A stretch of 64,000 bases of DNA, taken from assembly GCA_046153945.1 (NCBI GenBank), contig JBJXFF010000146.1, positions 1 through 64,000 on the forward strand, in the 5' to 3' direction. The translations under genes and the position numbers were made by a program. The stretch's first letter is position 1. Every line of letters begins with the position of its first letter. The stretch is from SXOA01 sp046153945. GTDB taxonomy: Bacteria > Planctomycetota > Planctomycetia > Pirellulales > Pirellulaceae. Below are positions 43,419 through 51,401 of the stretch, piece by piece. Under the pieces are notes generated by a model. That model was not told the origin of the DNA. It saw only the letters and a program-made list of their open reading frames with translations, and ran no database searches.

Positions 43419-44690
43419 CTATCCCATCCGCATCCAGACCGCGTTCAGGTACTCGGTTTCCGGGCAATTCGTGGCGATGGGATGGTCCGCCGACGCGCCG
43501 GTTTTGTAGAGGATCTGGCAGCCGCGGGGGGCGTGGCGGGCGGGGAGGGTGGGGGTGGCGGCGGAGACGAGGGGGCCGGCCTGGCGGGCGCAGAGGTGCA
43601 TCATGCGGGTGAATTCCTCGCTCGGCAGCAGGCCGGCGCAGGTGCAACTGAGGAGGAGGCCGCCGGGGGAGACGAGCTGCATGGCGAGCTTGTTCAGGTC
43701 GAAGTGCTTGTGATAGCCTTCTTCGTATTCGGCCCGCGAGCGGATGAGCTTGGGGGGATCGAGGACCACCACGTCGAACTTGCGGGATTGGGCGATCATG
43801 TCCCGCATGTAGGCGAAGGCGTCCGCCTGGGTGAACTTCACCCGGACCTGGTTCAGGTTCGCGTTCTCCTTCGCCAGGGCCAGCGGCTCTTCGTCGAGGT
43901 CCACGCCGATCACGTCCGCCGCCCCGCCGAGCTTCTTGGCCTGGATGGCGAAGCCGCCGGTGTAGCAGCAGAGATCGAGGACGGTCTTATCGCGGCAGAG
44001 GGTGGCCAGGAGGCGGCGGTTGTCCCGCTGGTCGCAGAAGAAGCCCGTTTTGTGCCCCTCCGCGAAATCGACCCGAAAGCGGGTGCCGAATTCCTGAATG
44101 GTGACGCGGGGGGGAAGGTTTTCGGAGACTACCGCATCGCCGTCGAACCCCTCCTGGGAGAGAGTTGCCGGACCTGTACGCAGGAGCGTGTGCTTCGCTC
44201 CGACCATGGGAGCCAGGAGGGCCAGAATCGCCGCGCCCCGCTGGTACATCCCCATGCTGAAAGCTTCGGCGGAGAGGACGTCCCCCAGTTTGTCCACGAC
44301 CAGCCCGGAAAGGCCGTCCCCTTCGGCATGGATCACCCGGTAGCTGTCGGTTGCCTCATCCAGATGGAGCATCTCGCGGCGGAGCGCGACGGCTGTCCTC
44401 AGCTTCGCTTCCCACCAGGCTTCATCCGGCGGAGCAGCGGCATCGCCGAGCATCCGGAGGGCCAGTTCCGCCCGGGGGTTGTACATTCCATACCCCGCAT
44501 GCCGCCCTTCGGTATCCATCACCCGGACAATGTCCCCCGGAGCAATGTCCCGCTCCACATGCTCGATCCGCTTGCGGTAGAGCAGCGGGTGGAGGCCGAC
44601 GGACTTGACCGTGACGGTGGCCAGAAACGAGGCATCGAGCGCGAGAGGCCGCTGATCGGAGGGGGAAGCGGGTTTGCGGGGGTCGGGCAT
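43419..44690 (-). CDS. class I SAM-dependent 23S rRNA methyltransferase, RlmI-like
   Basis: A 423-residue cytoplasmic methyltransferase. An N-terminal PUA-like domain (about 20-110, including HPLLYRKRIEHVERDIAPGDIVRVMD) precedes a central EEHEA-type region and a Rossmann methyltransferase domain. The SAM motif is DLCCYTGGFAIQA, then IGVDLDEEPLALAKENA, with the catalytic motif IV VVLDPPKL near 308 and LLSCTCAG near 348. These match RlmI/YccW, which makes m5C in 23S rRNA. ATG at 44690 starts the homologous part. The gene ends EYLNAVWMRMG, whose coding sequence recurs about 600 bases further on. A large inverted repeat lies upstream. Confidence 0.88.
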   Translation of the reverse strand: MPDPRKPASPSDQRPLALDASFLATVTVKSVGLHPLLYRKRIEHVERDIAPGDIVRVMDTEGRHAGYGMYNPRAELALRMLGDAAAPPDEAWWEAKLRTAVALRREMLHLDEATDSYRVIHAEGDGLSGLVVDKLGDVLSAEAFSMGMYQRGAAILALLAPMVGAKHTLLRTGPATLSQEGFDGDAVVSENLPPRVTIQEFGTRFRVDFAEGHKTGFFCDQRDNRRLLATLCRDKTVLDLCCYTGGFAIQAKKLGGAADVIGVDLDEEPLALAKENANLNQVRVKFTQADAFAYMRDMIAQSRKFDVVVLDPPKLIRSRAEYEEGYHKHFDLNKLAMQLVSPGGLLLSCTCAGLLPSEEFTRMMHLCARQAGPLVSAATPTLPARHAPRGCQILYKTGASADHPIATNCPETEYLNAVWMRMG

Positions 44691-44704
44691 TGAGTTTTTC
44701 TTAT

Positions 44705-44807
44705 CACTAGCCCGACGCGCGAGCGAGGGTATTTCGTTCGGCAGCGCGGAGAAGCTAGTTTTTGGCAGTGCCGTGCGGATCACCCTCGCTTGCGCGTCGG
44801 GCTAGTG
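44705..44807. repeat. 26-bp inverted repeat upstream of the methyltransferase
   Basis: The arms 44705-44730 (CACTAGCCCGACGCGC onward) and 44782-44807 (ending GCGCGTCGGGCTAGTG) are complementary with one mismatch, around a 51-base loop. Palindromes with this ACTAGCCCGACGCG core are frequent between planctomycete genes, to my knowledge. The repeat fills the gap between two minus-strand genes. Confidence 0.8.
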
Positions 44808-44820
44808 TGTCGATAACAGA

Positions 44821-45600
44821 TTAATACGGAAACTTGTCATCCAGTTTGGCGGCGGAGAGTTCGGCGAGGAAGGTCCCGAGCCGTTCGGCCAGCAGGTCCA
44901 TCATTTTTTTGGCCTTGTCGGCGGAGGCGGCGTGCGGGTAGCCGCTGCCGGTGTTGGTGGTGAGGAGGTGCCAGGGGCGGGTGATGCCGACCCAGCCTTT
45001 GTTGATGGCGTCGAAGCGGGTTTTGGCGGTGGCTCCGGCATCGGCGGCCAGCTTGCCATCGGCTGTTTTGGCGACGAGGTGGGGGAAGTAAGCGAGGCCG
45101 AACGAGGTTTCCATTTCGCCGCCGTGATCGTCGGGGTATTCATAGATGTTTTTGTATTCGTCGCTCAGCACCTGATACCAATTGCAGAGAAAGATGTGCC
45201 CCTCGACCTTATCGGCAAGTTCGCGGAGCAGCGGCTTCATGTCGTTGCCGCCGTGGCTGTTGAGGAGGACGATTTTGCGAACGCCGGAGTGGATGCAGCA
45301 CTTGATCAAATCGGTGACAAAACGGAACAGCGTCGTCGGGTCCACATTCATCGCCAGCGGCAGCCGATGCATGTTGGTTTCGGTGCCGTAAGGAACGGTG
45401 GGGAGGAGCACGACCTTGCCACCTTTGTTGTGAGCGGCTTCGCAGATTTTCTCGCCGACGATGGTCCCTTCGAAGAGGTCGGTGCCATACGGCAGATGCA
45501 AGTTGTGCGGCTCTGTCGCCCCCAGCGGCAGGACGGCCACTTCGTAAGGGTTTGCTTTGGTGTAGGCGTAATTGGCTTCGGCAAGGATGTAGGGACGCAT
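44821..45600 (-). CDS. creatininase-family amidohydrolase
   Basis: A 259-residue enzyme of the creatininase fold, which hydrolyses cyclic amides or related bonds with two metal ions. Metal-binding motifs are visible: AVLPLGATEPHNLHLPYGTD (Glu and His, Asp), VLLNSHGGND, and DDHGGEMETS. The chain starts MRPYILAEANYAYTK, with no signal peptide. It belongs to the branch annotated only as creatininase family, including folate-like and mycofactocin-type amidohydrolases, so the substrate is open. The gene is separated from the next minus-strand gene by an inverted repeat. Confidence 0.85.
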   Translation of the reverse strand: MRPYILAEANYAYTKANPYEVAVLPLGATEPHNLHLPYGTDLFEGTIVGEKICEAAHNKGGKVVLLPTVPYGTETNMHRLPLAMNVDPTTLFRFVTDLIKCCIHSGVRKIVLLNSHGGNDMKPLLRELADKVEGHIFLCNWYQVLSDEYKNIYEYPDDHGGEMETSFGLAYFPHLVAKTADGKLAADAGATAKTRFDAINKGWVGITRPWHLLTTNTGSGYPHAASADKAKKMMDLLAERLGTFLAELSAAKLDDKFPY

Positions 45601-45607
45601 AGTTTTT

Positions 45608-45723
45608 GTAGGGTGTATGAGCGGAGCGAAATACACGCGTTAGAGAGATGGTTTCAGGGGTGAAGGTAACGAGGATAGTGGAGTTGTTTACGCGTGCATT
45701 GCGCTGCGCTTCATGCACCCTAC
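45608..45723. repeat. inverted repeat of the GTAGGGTG type
   Basis: The left arm 45608-45639 begins GTAGGGTGTATGAGCG and the right arm 45691-45723 ends CTTCATGCACCCTAC. They are complementary over about 32 positions with several mismatches, separated by 51 bases. This family of palindromes is widespread between bacterial genes. It separates the creatininase-like gene from its neighbour. Confidence 0.75.
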
Positions 45724-45727
45724 CGTT

Positions 45728-46948
45728 TTACGGTTCGATCTGTTTGCCGATGGCTTCGAGTTGGTAGTCGCTGGGGAAGTCGCGGACTAGGTAGCGTTCG
45801 GGGTAGGTGCCGGTCGGTTCCATGAGGTTGCCGACGATTTGCTGGACGTGGTCCCAGGAGCCGCCGGCGACGATTTCTCCTTCCTTGGCCCCCTTCGGGC
45901 GGAAGAAGAAAATCGAGTCGGTCTGCGGCAGCAGGATGTCGAGTCCTTCGGACCAGACGCTGTAGCTGGTGACCTGGCCGGAGGCTTTGTTCTGCATGGC
46001 GTTGAACTGGGCGACGTACAGGCCGGCCTTGGTGGCGGCATGGACTTCGTCGAGCAGCTCTTTCTGGTCGTTGTACTCGGCCCCGACGGTTCGGAGCCGC
46101 AGCTCATGCAGCTTGGCGAACGATGGGGACGACCGCGGCGGCAGCCAGGGCATCCATTCGTCCCCTTCGAGGCGCAAAGCGACGGTGCTGATGGGGCGGG
46201 GCTTCTCGTGGGAGTCTTCGGCGATTTTGGCCATGATCTCCAGGCCGTGCTCATCCTCGGTGCCCGTGACGACGAGCGTGTCCCGGTTGGGGACCATTGC
46301 CACGTAATCGCCGGTGACCTTGAAGCGGCGGATGAGGTCGAGCATGACGAGGCGCGAGGCGTCGTAGTTGTCGCCGGTGGCCGAGGCGTAGACGCAGCTA
46401 TCGAGCGTGGCGAAAGCGACGTCCCCCATTTGCTCCAGGTTCTGACGAGCCGCTTCCACCGCCTCGTAGAAGGAGACTTCCCAACTGTCGAGGTCGGTCT
46501 GGCTGATCGTTCGCATGGCGGACGGGAGGTCGTAGACCAGCGAGAGGGCCAGATGCTCGCCGATGATCTGCTGCGGCACCTCCAGGGCGTCGTTCCCCCG
46601 GACTTTGGCCTGCAGCAACACCGATTCCAAGTAAAAGCGGCTCCGGATCACCGGCAGCAGGTCGGGGTGGATGTCGTCGAACTCCGCCGGCAGTTCGTAG
46701 CTCTTGGTGGAGACGCAGTTTCGCAGAAATCGCCGCAAAACGGCGTCCCGCTCGTTCTTTTCGGCCCGGCAATACTCCTGGTAGATGTTCCCCAGGTTGA
46801 TAAAGCCGTCGTCGGGGCGGGCGATTTGGAACCGGTCGGCGTTGTAGACGTACTGGCTGGCCGGGTCGAGCTTCCGCAGCTCTGAGAGCACAATTTGGGA
46901 GAATTTCTCCTGCGTCAGGGGGCCGGAAAAAAAATCGAAAATTCCCAT
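45728..46948 (-). CDS. DUF1444-like protein of unknown function
   Basis: A 406-residue soluble protein without signal peptide or membrane segment. It starts MGIFDFFSGPLTQEKFSQIVL and contains DRFQIARPDDGFINLGNIYQEYCRAE and LVVTGTEDEHGLEIMAKIAED, patterns that recall the DUF1444/YtpQ family. Two alpha/beta repeats seem present. Function unknown. ATG at 46948 is chosen since residues upstream lack protein character. It is divergent from the DUF1501 gene, sharing a 192-base intergenic region that should hold both promoters. Confidence 0.6.
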   Translation of the reverse strand: MGIFDFFSGPLTQEKFSQIVLSELRKLDPASQYVYNADRFQIARPDDGFINLGNIYQEYCRAEKNERDAVLRRFLRNCVSTKSYELPAEFDDIHPDLLPVIRSRFYLESVLLQAKVRGNDALEVPQQIIGEHLALSLVYDLPSAMRTISQTDLDSWEVSFYEAVEAARQNLEQMGDVAFATLDSCVYASATGDNYDASRLVMLDLIRRFKVTGDYVAMVPNRDTLVVTGTEDEHGLEIMAKIAEDSHEKPRPISTVALRLEGDEWMPWLPPRSSPSFAKLHELRLRTVGAEYNDQKELLDEVHAATKAGLYVAQFNAMQNKASGQVTSYSVWSEGLDILLPQTDSIFFFRPKGAKEGEIVAGGSWDHVQQIVGNLMEPTGTYPERYLVRDFPSDYQLEAIGKQIEP

Positions 46949-47140
46949 GGTGAGCGGCGACTTTAGTAGCAGAGGATGTGCGGCTCGCCCGCGGGATGAG
47001 AGCGCCAGGGAAGGCAACGGAGAAACTTCATTATGCCAGCGAGCGGCCAGTTTGAAACCTGGGGATGTTTCGCTTGCTCTGATAGCGTTTATCGCCGACA
47101 ATAAAACACGTATTTAACCGAATTCATTCGCAGGTGCCCC

Positions 47141-48478
47141 ATGAACCAGTTCAATCGTCGCCAGTTGCTGCAGGCCGCTTCGCTCGGACTTTTGGGGGTC
47201 AGTGCCAGCGGCTGGTTTCCGGCCTTTGCGGAAGAGGTGGAGAGCAAATCTAAGAAGCGGCGGCACTGCGTGCTGCTGTGGATGACCGGTGGGCCAACGC
47301 AGACCGACACGTTCGACATGAAGCCGGGGCACGCTAACGGAGGAGAGTTCAAGGAGAAAGAAACCAAGGTCGCTGGCCTTCGGTTCAGCGAGCATCTTCC
47401 CAAGCTGGCGGCGATGTCCGATCAACTGGCGGTCATTCGGAGCCTGAGCACCAAAGAAGGGGACCACGGCCGCGGCACCTACCTCATGCGAACCGGCCAT
47501 CAACCGCAGGGACCGGTGCAGTATCCGAGCATCGCATCGAGTCTCTCGAAAGCCCTCGGTGACGAGAACGACGCCGTGCCGCAGAACGTCAGCATCTCGC
47601 CGTATCGGGCCTTCAATCAATCGGCTTTCGGGCCGGGATTCTTGGGGCCGAAGTACGGGCCGCTCACCGTCGGCGCGACGGACTCTTTCCAGCCGAACCA
47701 ACCCGGCGCTGCGACGGCAGGCTATGCGGAGTTGAAGGTGGACGACCTGACCCCTCCAGCCGGCGTTGCCAAAGAACAATTTGAAGGACGGCTGGAATTG
47801 TGGCGGGCGATGCAGTCCCGATTTCTCGCCAGCCATCGGACCGCTTCGCCGATCGCCCAAGACACGGTCTATCAGCGAGCGGTCCGACTGATGCACAGTG
47901 GGGCGTCGAAAGCCTTCGACCTCTCCGAAGAGCCGGACAAGGTGCGGGAGGCTTACGGCAAAGGCCGTTTTGGCCAGGGATGCCTGATGGCCCGGCGGCT
48001 GATTGAGCAAGGAGTTTCGTTCGTCGAAGTGACGCTCGGCTCCGCCACGGGCGGTTCGTTCGGCTGGGATACTCACCAGCAAAACTTCACCGCGGTGAAG
48101 GCCCTCTCCGCGGAACTCGATACCGGCTGGGGGACGCTGATGCAGGAACTGGCCGACCGGGGCCTGCTTGAATCGACCACGTTCCTCTGGATGGGTGAAT
48201 TCGGCCGGACGCCGATGATCAATCCGCAGGGTGGCCGCGACCACTTCCCCGCCGCGTGGAGCTGCGTCCTCGGCGGCGGCGGCATCAAGGGTGGGCAAGC
48301 CTATGGCAAGACCAACGACGCCGGCACTGAGGTAACGGAAGGCAAAGTGGATGTCGGCGATGTCCTCGCCACGCTCTCTACGGCTCTTGGAGTCGCGCCG
48401 GATTCGGAAAACGTCTCCGAGGTCGGCCGACCGATTAAGATTGCGGAGGGGAGAGTGATTAAGGAGTTGGTCCGGTAG
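47141..48478 (+). CDS. DUF1501 protein, Tat-exported
   Basis: A 445-residue protein of the DUF1501 family, related to sulfatases/alkaline phosphatases in fold. The Tat signal is NRRQLLQAASLGLLGV at 5-20. Family features are RRHCVLLWMTGGPTQTDTFDMKPGH, HLPKLAAMSDQLAVIRSLST, DHGRGTYLMRTG and LLESTTFLWMGEFGRTPMINPQGGRDHFP near the C-terminus. In planctomycetes DUF1501 genes usually pair with PSD1 cytochrome genes; here it is unpaired. The product is exported folded. Its stop lies 90 bases from the convergent sulfotransferase stop, with a GAGTA-rich palindrome between them. Confidence 0.9.
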   Translation: MNQFNRRQLLQAASLGLLGVSASGWFPAFAEEVESKSKKRRHCVLLWMTGGPTQTDTFDMKPGHANGGEFKEKETKVAGLRFSEHLPKLAAMSDQLAVIRSLSTKEGDHGRGTYLMRTGHQPQGPVQYPSIASSLSKALGDENDAVPQNVSISPYRAFNQSAFGPGFLGPKYGPLTVGATDSFQPNQPGAATAGYAELKVDDLTPPAGVAKEQFEGRLELWRAMQSRFLASHRTASPIAQDTVYQRAVRLMHSGASKAFDLSEEPDKVREAYGKGRFGQGCLMARRLIEQGVSFVEVTLGSATGGSFGWDTHQQNFTAVKALSAELDTGWGTLMQELADRGLLESTTFLWMGEFGRTPMINPQGGRDHFPAAWSCVLGGGGIKGGQAYGKTNDAGTEVTEGKVDVGDVLATLSTALGVAPDSENVSEVGRPIKIAEGRVIKELVR

Positions 48479-48497
48479 CGGAGTTGTGGGTGGAAGC

Positions 48498-48580
48498 AGA
48501 AGAGGAGTAGGAGTACGAGCAGGAGTAAGAGCAATTCCCAAATCCTACTCGTACTCATACTCCTGCTCTTACTCCTCTTC
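48498..48580. repeat. GAGTA-rich palindrome between convergent genes
   Basis: A purine run made of GAGTA/GAGCA units (48498-48533) faces a pyrimidine run of the complementary units (48545-48580), so the two halves can form a long imperfect hairpin about the AATTCCCAAAT centre. It covers the last 12 bases of the sulfotransferase gene. Likely a bidirectional terminator and an expanding simple repeat. Confidence 0.65.
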
Positions 48581-49456
48581 ATCCGACACTGCATGCGAGG
48601 TTCTGCCGTTTTCTCCATCTTCGCGTAATCCCTTCGCCCATTCCCACTCGCAATACGGCGGACGCCGAAAGATTTCCAGGTAGCTACCCGGCAGCAGGCG
48701 GACCACTTCCGCGAATTCTTCCCGATCACGCTCCGTGATTTCCGTCTTCACCCCGGGTGTTCGGTTCTTGCTCCCGTCCAAATGGATCTCCTTCCCTTGC
48801 CGCGCAAGGTCCAGGAATTCGAGTAGCGACTGCACCTTAGCCGCGTCATTGAGCTCGACCGGCGAGTGCAACGTGAAACAATCCCTCGCTTTGTCGTGCT
48901 TCGTCAAGAACTGCATCGCTCGGTTCTCAATCTCAATCCATTGAACGACGTACCATTGGAAGCGGCTCAGCGGCTTGCCCGCGACGTGGGAGAAAATCGG
49001 CTCCAGCCCCGTGAGCGCCCAACGGAAATACTGCTTGGCATCTCCGCCCCGATAGTTCCGCAGCGGCATTCGCCAGCGATGGATGAGGTCTTCGCGAATC
49101 GCTTCGCTCTTGGCAACGGAAAGCGGGTTGCGGACCAGATGAATAAGCTTCATCTGCGGAAAGAACTCTACCGCGATGTCCGCCCACGACTTCAGAAGCG
49201 CATGGCTCGTCTCCGCATACGCAGCCGCTCGGGAGTACCCTTCAATCAACCGTCGCTTCCGCTCGGCCAACTTCCTCACCGCCCCGTCATCTCCCACCGC
49301 ATGGTCATAAATGGGCCGCCCGAACATCGACGGGTTCCAGACATACGGCTCATGGCGGCAGACGACGCCGCGCGTATTCCGTCGCAAGATTTCGTACAGA
49401 AAGTGCGTCCCCGACCGGCCGCTGGCGAGACAGAAAATGGTCGGTATGTCTGCCAT
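48569..49456 (-). CDS. sulfotransferase-family protein
   Basis: A 295-residue cytoplasmic P-loop enzyme of the PAPS-dependent sulfotransferase fold. The 5'-phosphosulfate loop is LASGRSGTHFL (11-20) and the 3'-phosphate motif is KLIHLVRNPLSVAKSE near 120. It starts MADIPTIFCL; the frame continues far upstream but shows no signal or conserved sequence, so ATG at 49456 is chosen. Acceptor substrate unknown; sulfated polysaccharides are common in the marine habitats of planctomycetes. Its C-terminus runs into the GAGTA-rich palindrome, giving the acidic tail SDEEE. Confidence 0.82.
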   Translation of the reverse strand: MADIPTIFCLASGRSGTHFLYEILRRNTRGVVCRHEPYVWNPSMFGRPIYDHAVGDDGAVRKLAERKRRLIEGYSRAAAYAETSHALLKSWADIAVEFFPQMKLIHLVRNPLSVAKSEAIREDLIHRWRMPLRNYRGGDAKQYFRWALTGLEPIFSHVAGKPLSRFQWYVVQWIEIENRAMQFLTKHDKARDCFTLHSPVELNDAAKVQSLLEFLDLARQGKEIHLDGSKNRTPGVKTEITERDREEFAEVVRLLPGSYLEIFRRPPYCEWEWAKGLREDGENGRTSHAVSDEEE

Positions 49457-49543
49457 GACAGGAAGTGCCGGGATTTTTTGGGTGTGAGGGCAATAAGTAT
49501 AATGAATCGCGCATCGTACCTCATTGCTATCCATCCGAAGAAT

Positions 49544-49639
49544 TCTCGCACAGAGGCACGAAGACACAGAGCAGAGGGACAAGAATTCGGCACCTCCCGT
49601 CTTCTCCTTCCCTCTGTGCCTTCGTGCCTCTGTGTGAGA
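49544..49639. repeat. inverted repeat of the CACAGAGGCAC type
   Basis: The arm 49544-49579 (containing CACAGAGGCACGAAG) is complementary to 49609-49639 (CTTCGTGCCTCTGTGTGAG end) with one main mismatch over about 23 bp. It occupies the gap between the sulfotransferase start and the PQQ-propeller gene start. One arm also occurs at 33496-33520. Confidence 0.8.
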
Positions 49640-49678
49640 AAATCCCGCTGCCCGCCATCCTACCTGCCTGGAGCTTCC

Positions 49679-51010
49679 ATGCGTCGCATTCATCGATTGA
49701 CCATTGCAGCAGCCATCTTCTCTGTAACCGCTGTCCTCTGGACTGCATTGCGGATTGGCTTGGCCGCCGACACGGAAAAGGCAAACCTCACTTCGCTCCC
49801 TTCCTGGCCCCAGTGGCGCGGTCCCAACCGGGATGACATTTCCCCCGACAAAGGCTTGCTCAAGGACTGGAATCAGAAGCAGCCGACGCTCGTCTGGACC
49901 GCGGACGGAATGGGGAGCGGTTTCGCGGGGGTCTCGCTGGCGGACGGAAAAATCTATACCACGGGGAATTTCCCCGATGGTCAGGGAGTCGTAGCAATTG
50001 GCCTCGACGGCAAGGTTCTCTGGACCAAAAAGATGACCGAATCCCCGCCCAAGCACGATCACGACGGCTCGCGCTGCACTCCCAGCATTGACGGCGCGTT
50101 TCTCTATGCCATTTCCTCGGGGGGCAAGATTGTTTGCCTCCAGGCCGAAAATGGGGAGCAAGTCTGGAGCCGCGACTTTGCGGAATTCGGTGGCAAGATG
50201 ATGTCCAAGTGGGGATTCTCCGAGTCGCCTCTCGTGGACGGCGACCGGGTCCTCTGCACACCCGGCGGAGCCGACGCGATGGTGGTCGCCCTCGACAAGC
50301 TGACGGGCAAGGACATCTGGAAGTGCAAAGTTCCCCAAGCGGACATCGGGCCCAAGGGGAAGGACGGCGCGGGCTACTCCGCCATCGTGATTTCCAATGC
50401 CGCGGGAGTGAAGCAGTATGTGCAACTCATCGGGCACGGCGTGATTGGCGTGCGGGCCAGCGATGGCCAGTATTTGTGGGGCTACAACGGAGTGGCGAAC
50501 GGTACGGCCAACATTCCCACTCCGCTCGTCAGTGGTGATTTCGTCTTCTGCTCCACCGGCTATCGGACCGGCTCCGCCTTGCTGAAGCTGACAAGAGAGG
50601 GGGACGGCGTGAAGGCCGAGGAACAATACTTTCTCGATGGCAACAAGCTCCAGAACCACCATGGGGGGATGGTGCTCAAGGATGGCTATGTTTACTGCGG
50701 CCACCAGCACAACCAAGGCTTCCCGATTTGCGTCGAGATGGCCACCGGCAAGACGGTTTGGGGTGGCGAGGAACGGGGTCCCGGCAGCGGTTCGGCGGGA
50801 GTAACTTATGCCGACGGCAACTTGATTTTTCGTTACCAGAGCGGCGAAGTCGCCTTGATTGAAGCTAGCCCGTCGGCTTACAAGCTCAAAGGAAGCTTCA
50901 AGCCAGAGTACGTAGGCAAGAAACCTTGCTGGGCCCATCCCGTCGTCATTGGTGGACGACTTTATCTGCGGGACCAGGAGAAGCTTATGTGCTACGACCT
51001 GCGGGGGTAA
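49679..51010 (+). CDS. exported PQQ-like beta-propeller protein
   Basis: A 443-residue secreted protein. The signal peptide spans 1-30 (LTIAAAIFSVTAVLWTALRIGLAA). The mature part opens with WPQWRGPNRDDISPDKGLLKDW, the standard planctomycete opening of a PQQ-type propeller (WxQWRGPxRD), and shows repeated blades such as VVAIGLDGKVLWTKKM, VALDKLTGKDIWKCKVP and EMATGKTVWGGEERG. No quinone-binding catalytic residues can be asserted; such proteins are usually called BamB-like or PQQ-binding-like. GGAG 7 bases before ATG 49679 supports this start. It is convergent with the cold-shock gene. Confidence 0.85.
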   Translation: MRRIHRLTIAAAIFSVTAVLWTALRIGLAADTEKANLTSLPSWPQWRGPNRDDISPDKGLLKDWNQKQPTLVWTADGMGSGFAGVSLADGKIYTTGNFPDGQGVVAIGLDGKVLWTKKMTESPPKHDHDGSRCTPSIDGAFLYAISSGGKIVCLQAENGEQVWSRDFAEFGGKMMSKWGFSESPLVDGDRVLCTPGGADAMVVALDKLTGKDIWKCKVPQADIGPKGKDGAGYSAIVISNAAGVKQYVQLIGHGVIGVRASDGQYLWGYNGVANGTANIPTPLVSGDFVFCSTGYRTGSALLKLTREGDGVKAEEQYFLDGNKLQNHHGGMVLKDGYVYCGHQHNQGFPICVEMATGKTVWGGEERGPGSGSAGVTYADGNLIFRYQSGEVALIEASPSAYKLKGSFKPEYVGKKPCWAHPVVIGGRLYLRDQEKLMCYDLRG

Positions 51011-51048
51011 GAGATTCACCACCCGCGTTTGGAGTGCCCAGGCAAATA

Positions 51049-51246
51049 CTATGCAGGGGCGACGTTTTCGGCGCAGGGACCCTTCGGGCCGCGGCCTTCC
51101 GTGTAGGTGACCTTCTGCCCTTCGCGCAGCTCTTCGAATCGCACGCCGTTCAGGCTCGAGGAGTGGAAAAACAGGTCTTTGCTGCTTCCAATGTTAATGA
51201 ATCCAAAACCCTTGTCCGTCAGTTTCTTGATCGTACCTTCAGCCAT
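51049..51246 (-). CDS. cold-shock domain protein
   Basis: A 65-residue single-strand nucleic-acid-binding protein of the CspA type. RNP1-like KGFGFINIGSS (12-22) and RNP2-like DLFFHSSSL (24-32) are present, followed by VTYTEGRGPKGPCAENV. Length and layout match Csp proteins. AAGGA is about 7 bases before the ATG at 51246. The 155 bases between it and the next minus-strand gene probably contain its promoter and a cold-shock leader, but no cold box was identified by eye. Confidence 0.92.
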   Translation of the reverse strand: MAEGTIKKLTDKGFGFINIGSSKDLFFHSSSLNGVRFEELREGQKVTYTEGRGPKGPCAENVAPA

Positions 51247-51401
51247 TTGAAAATCCTTGAGTTCTTGCCGTGGAGCCGCAAGACAAATCGTCCGGTGGTC
51301 CCAAAGCAGTGTGTTATCCTAACCGCGACGGGCGATAGCAACAATGCTCCCTGCGGGGTGAATCGGCCCAAGGGTGCTGCCGGGATGAAGTGGCGGAACG
51401 G

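Noticed and set aside
43482..44693. Plus-strand frame of 403 codons opposite the methyltransferase
   Set aside because: The minus strand holds clear SAM motifs and motif IV; the plus-strand product is Gly/Val/Glu-rich with no domain.
49457..51022. Upstream extension of the sulfotransferase frame on the minus strand
   Set aside because: The extension is antisense to a PQQ-propeller gene and crosses an inverted repeat; the P-loop near residue 12 supports the short start at 49456.
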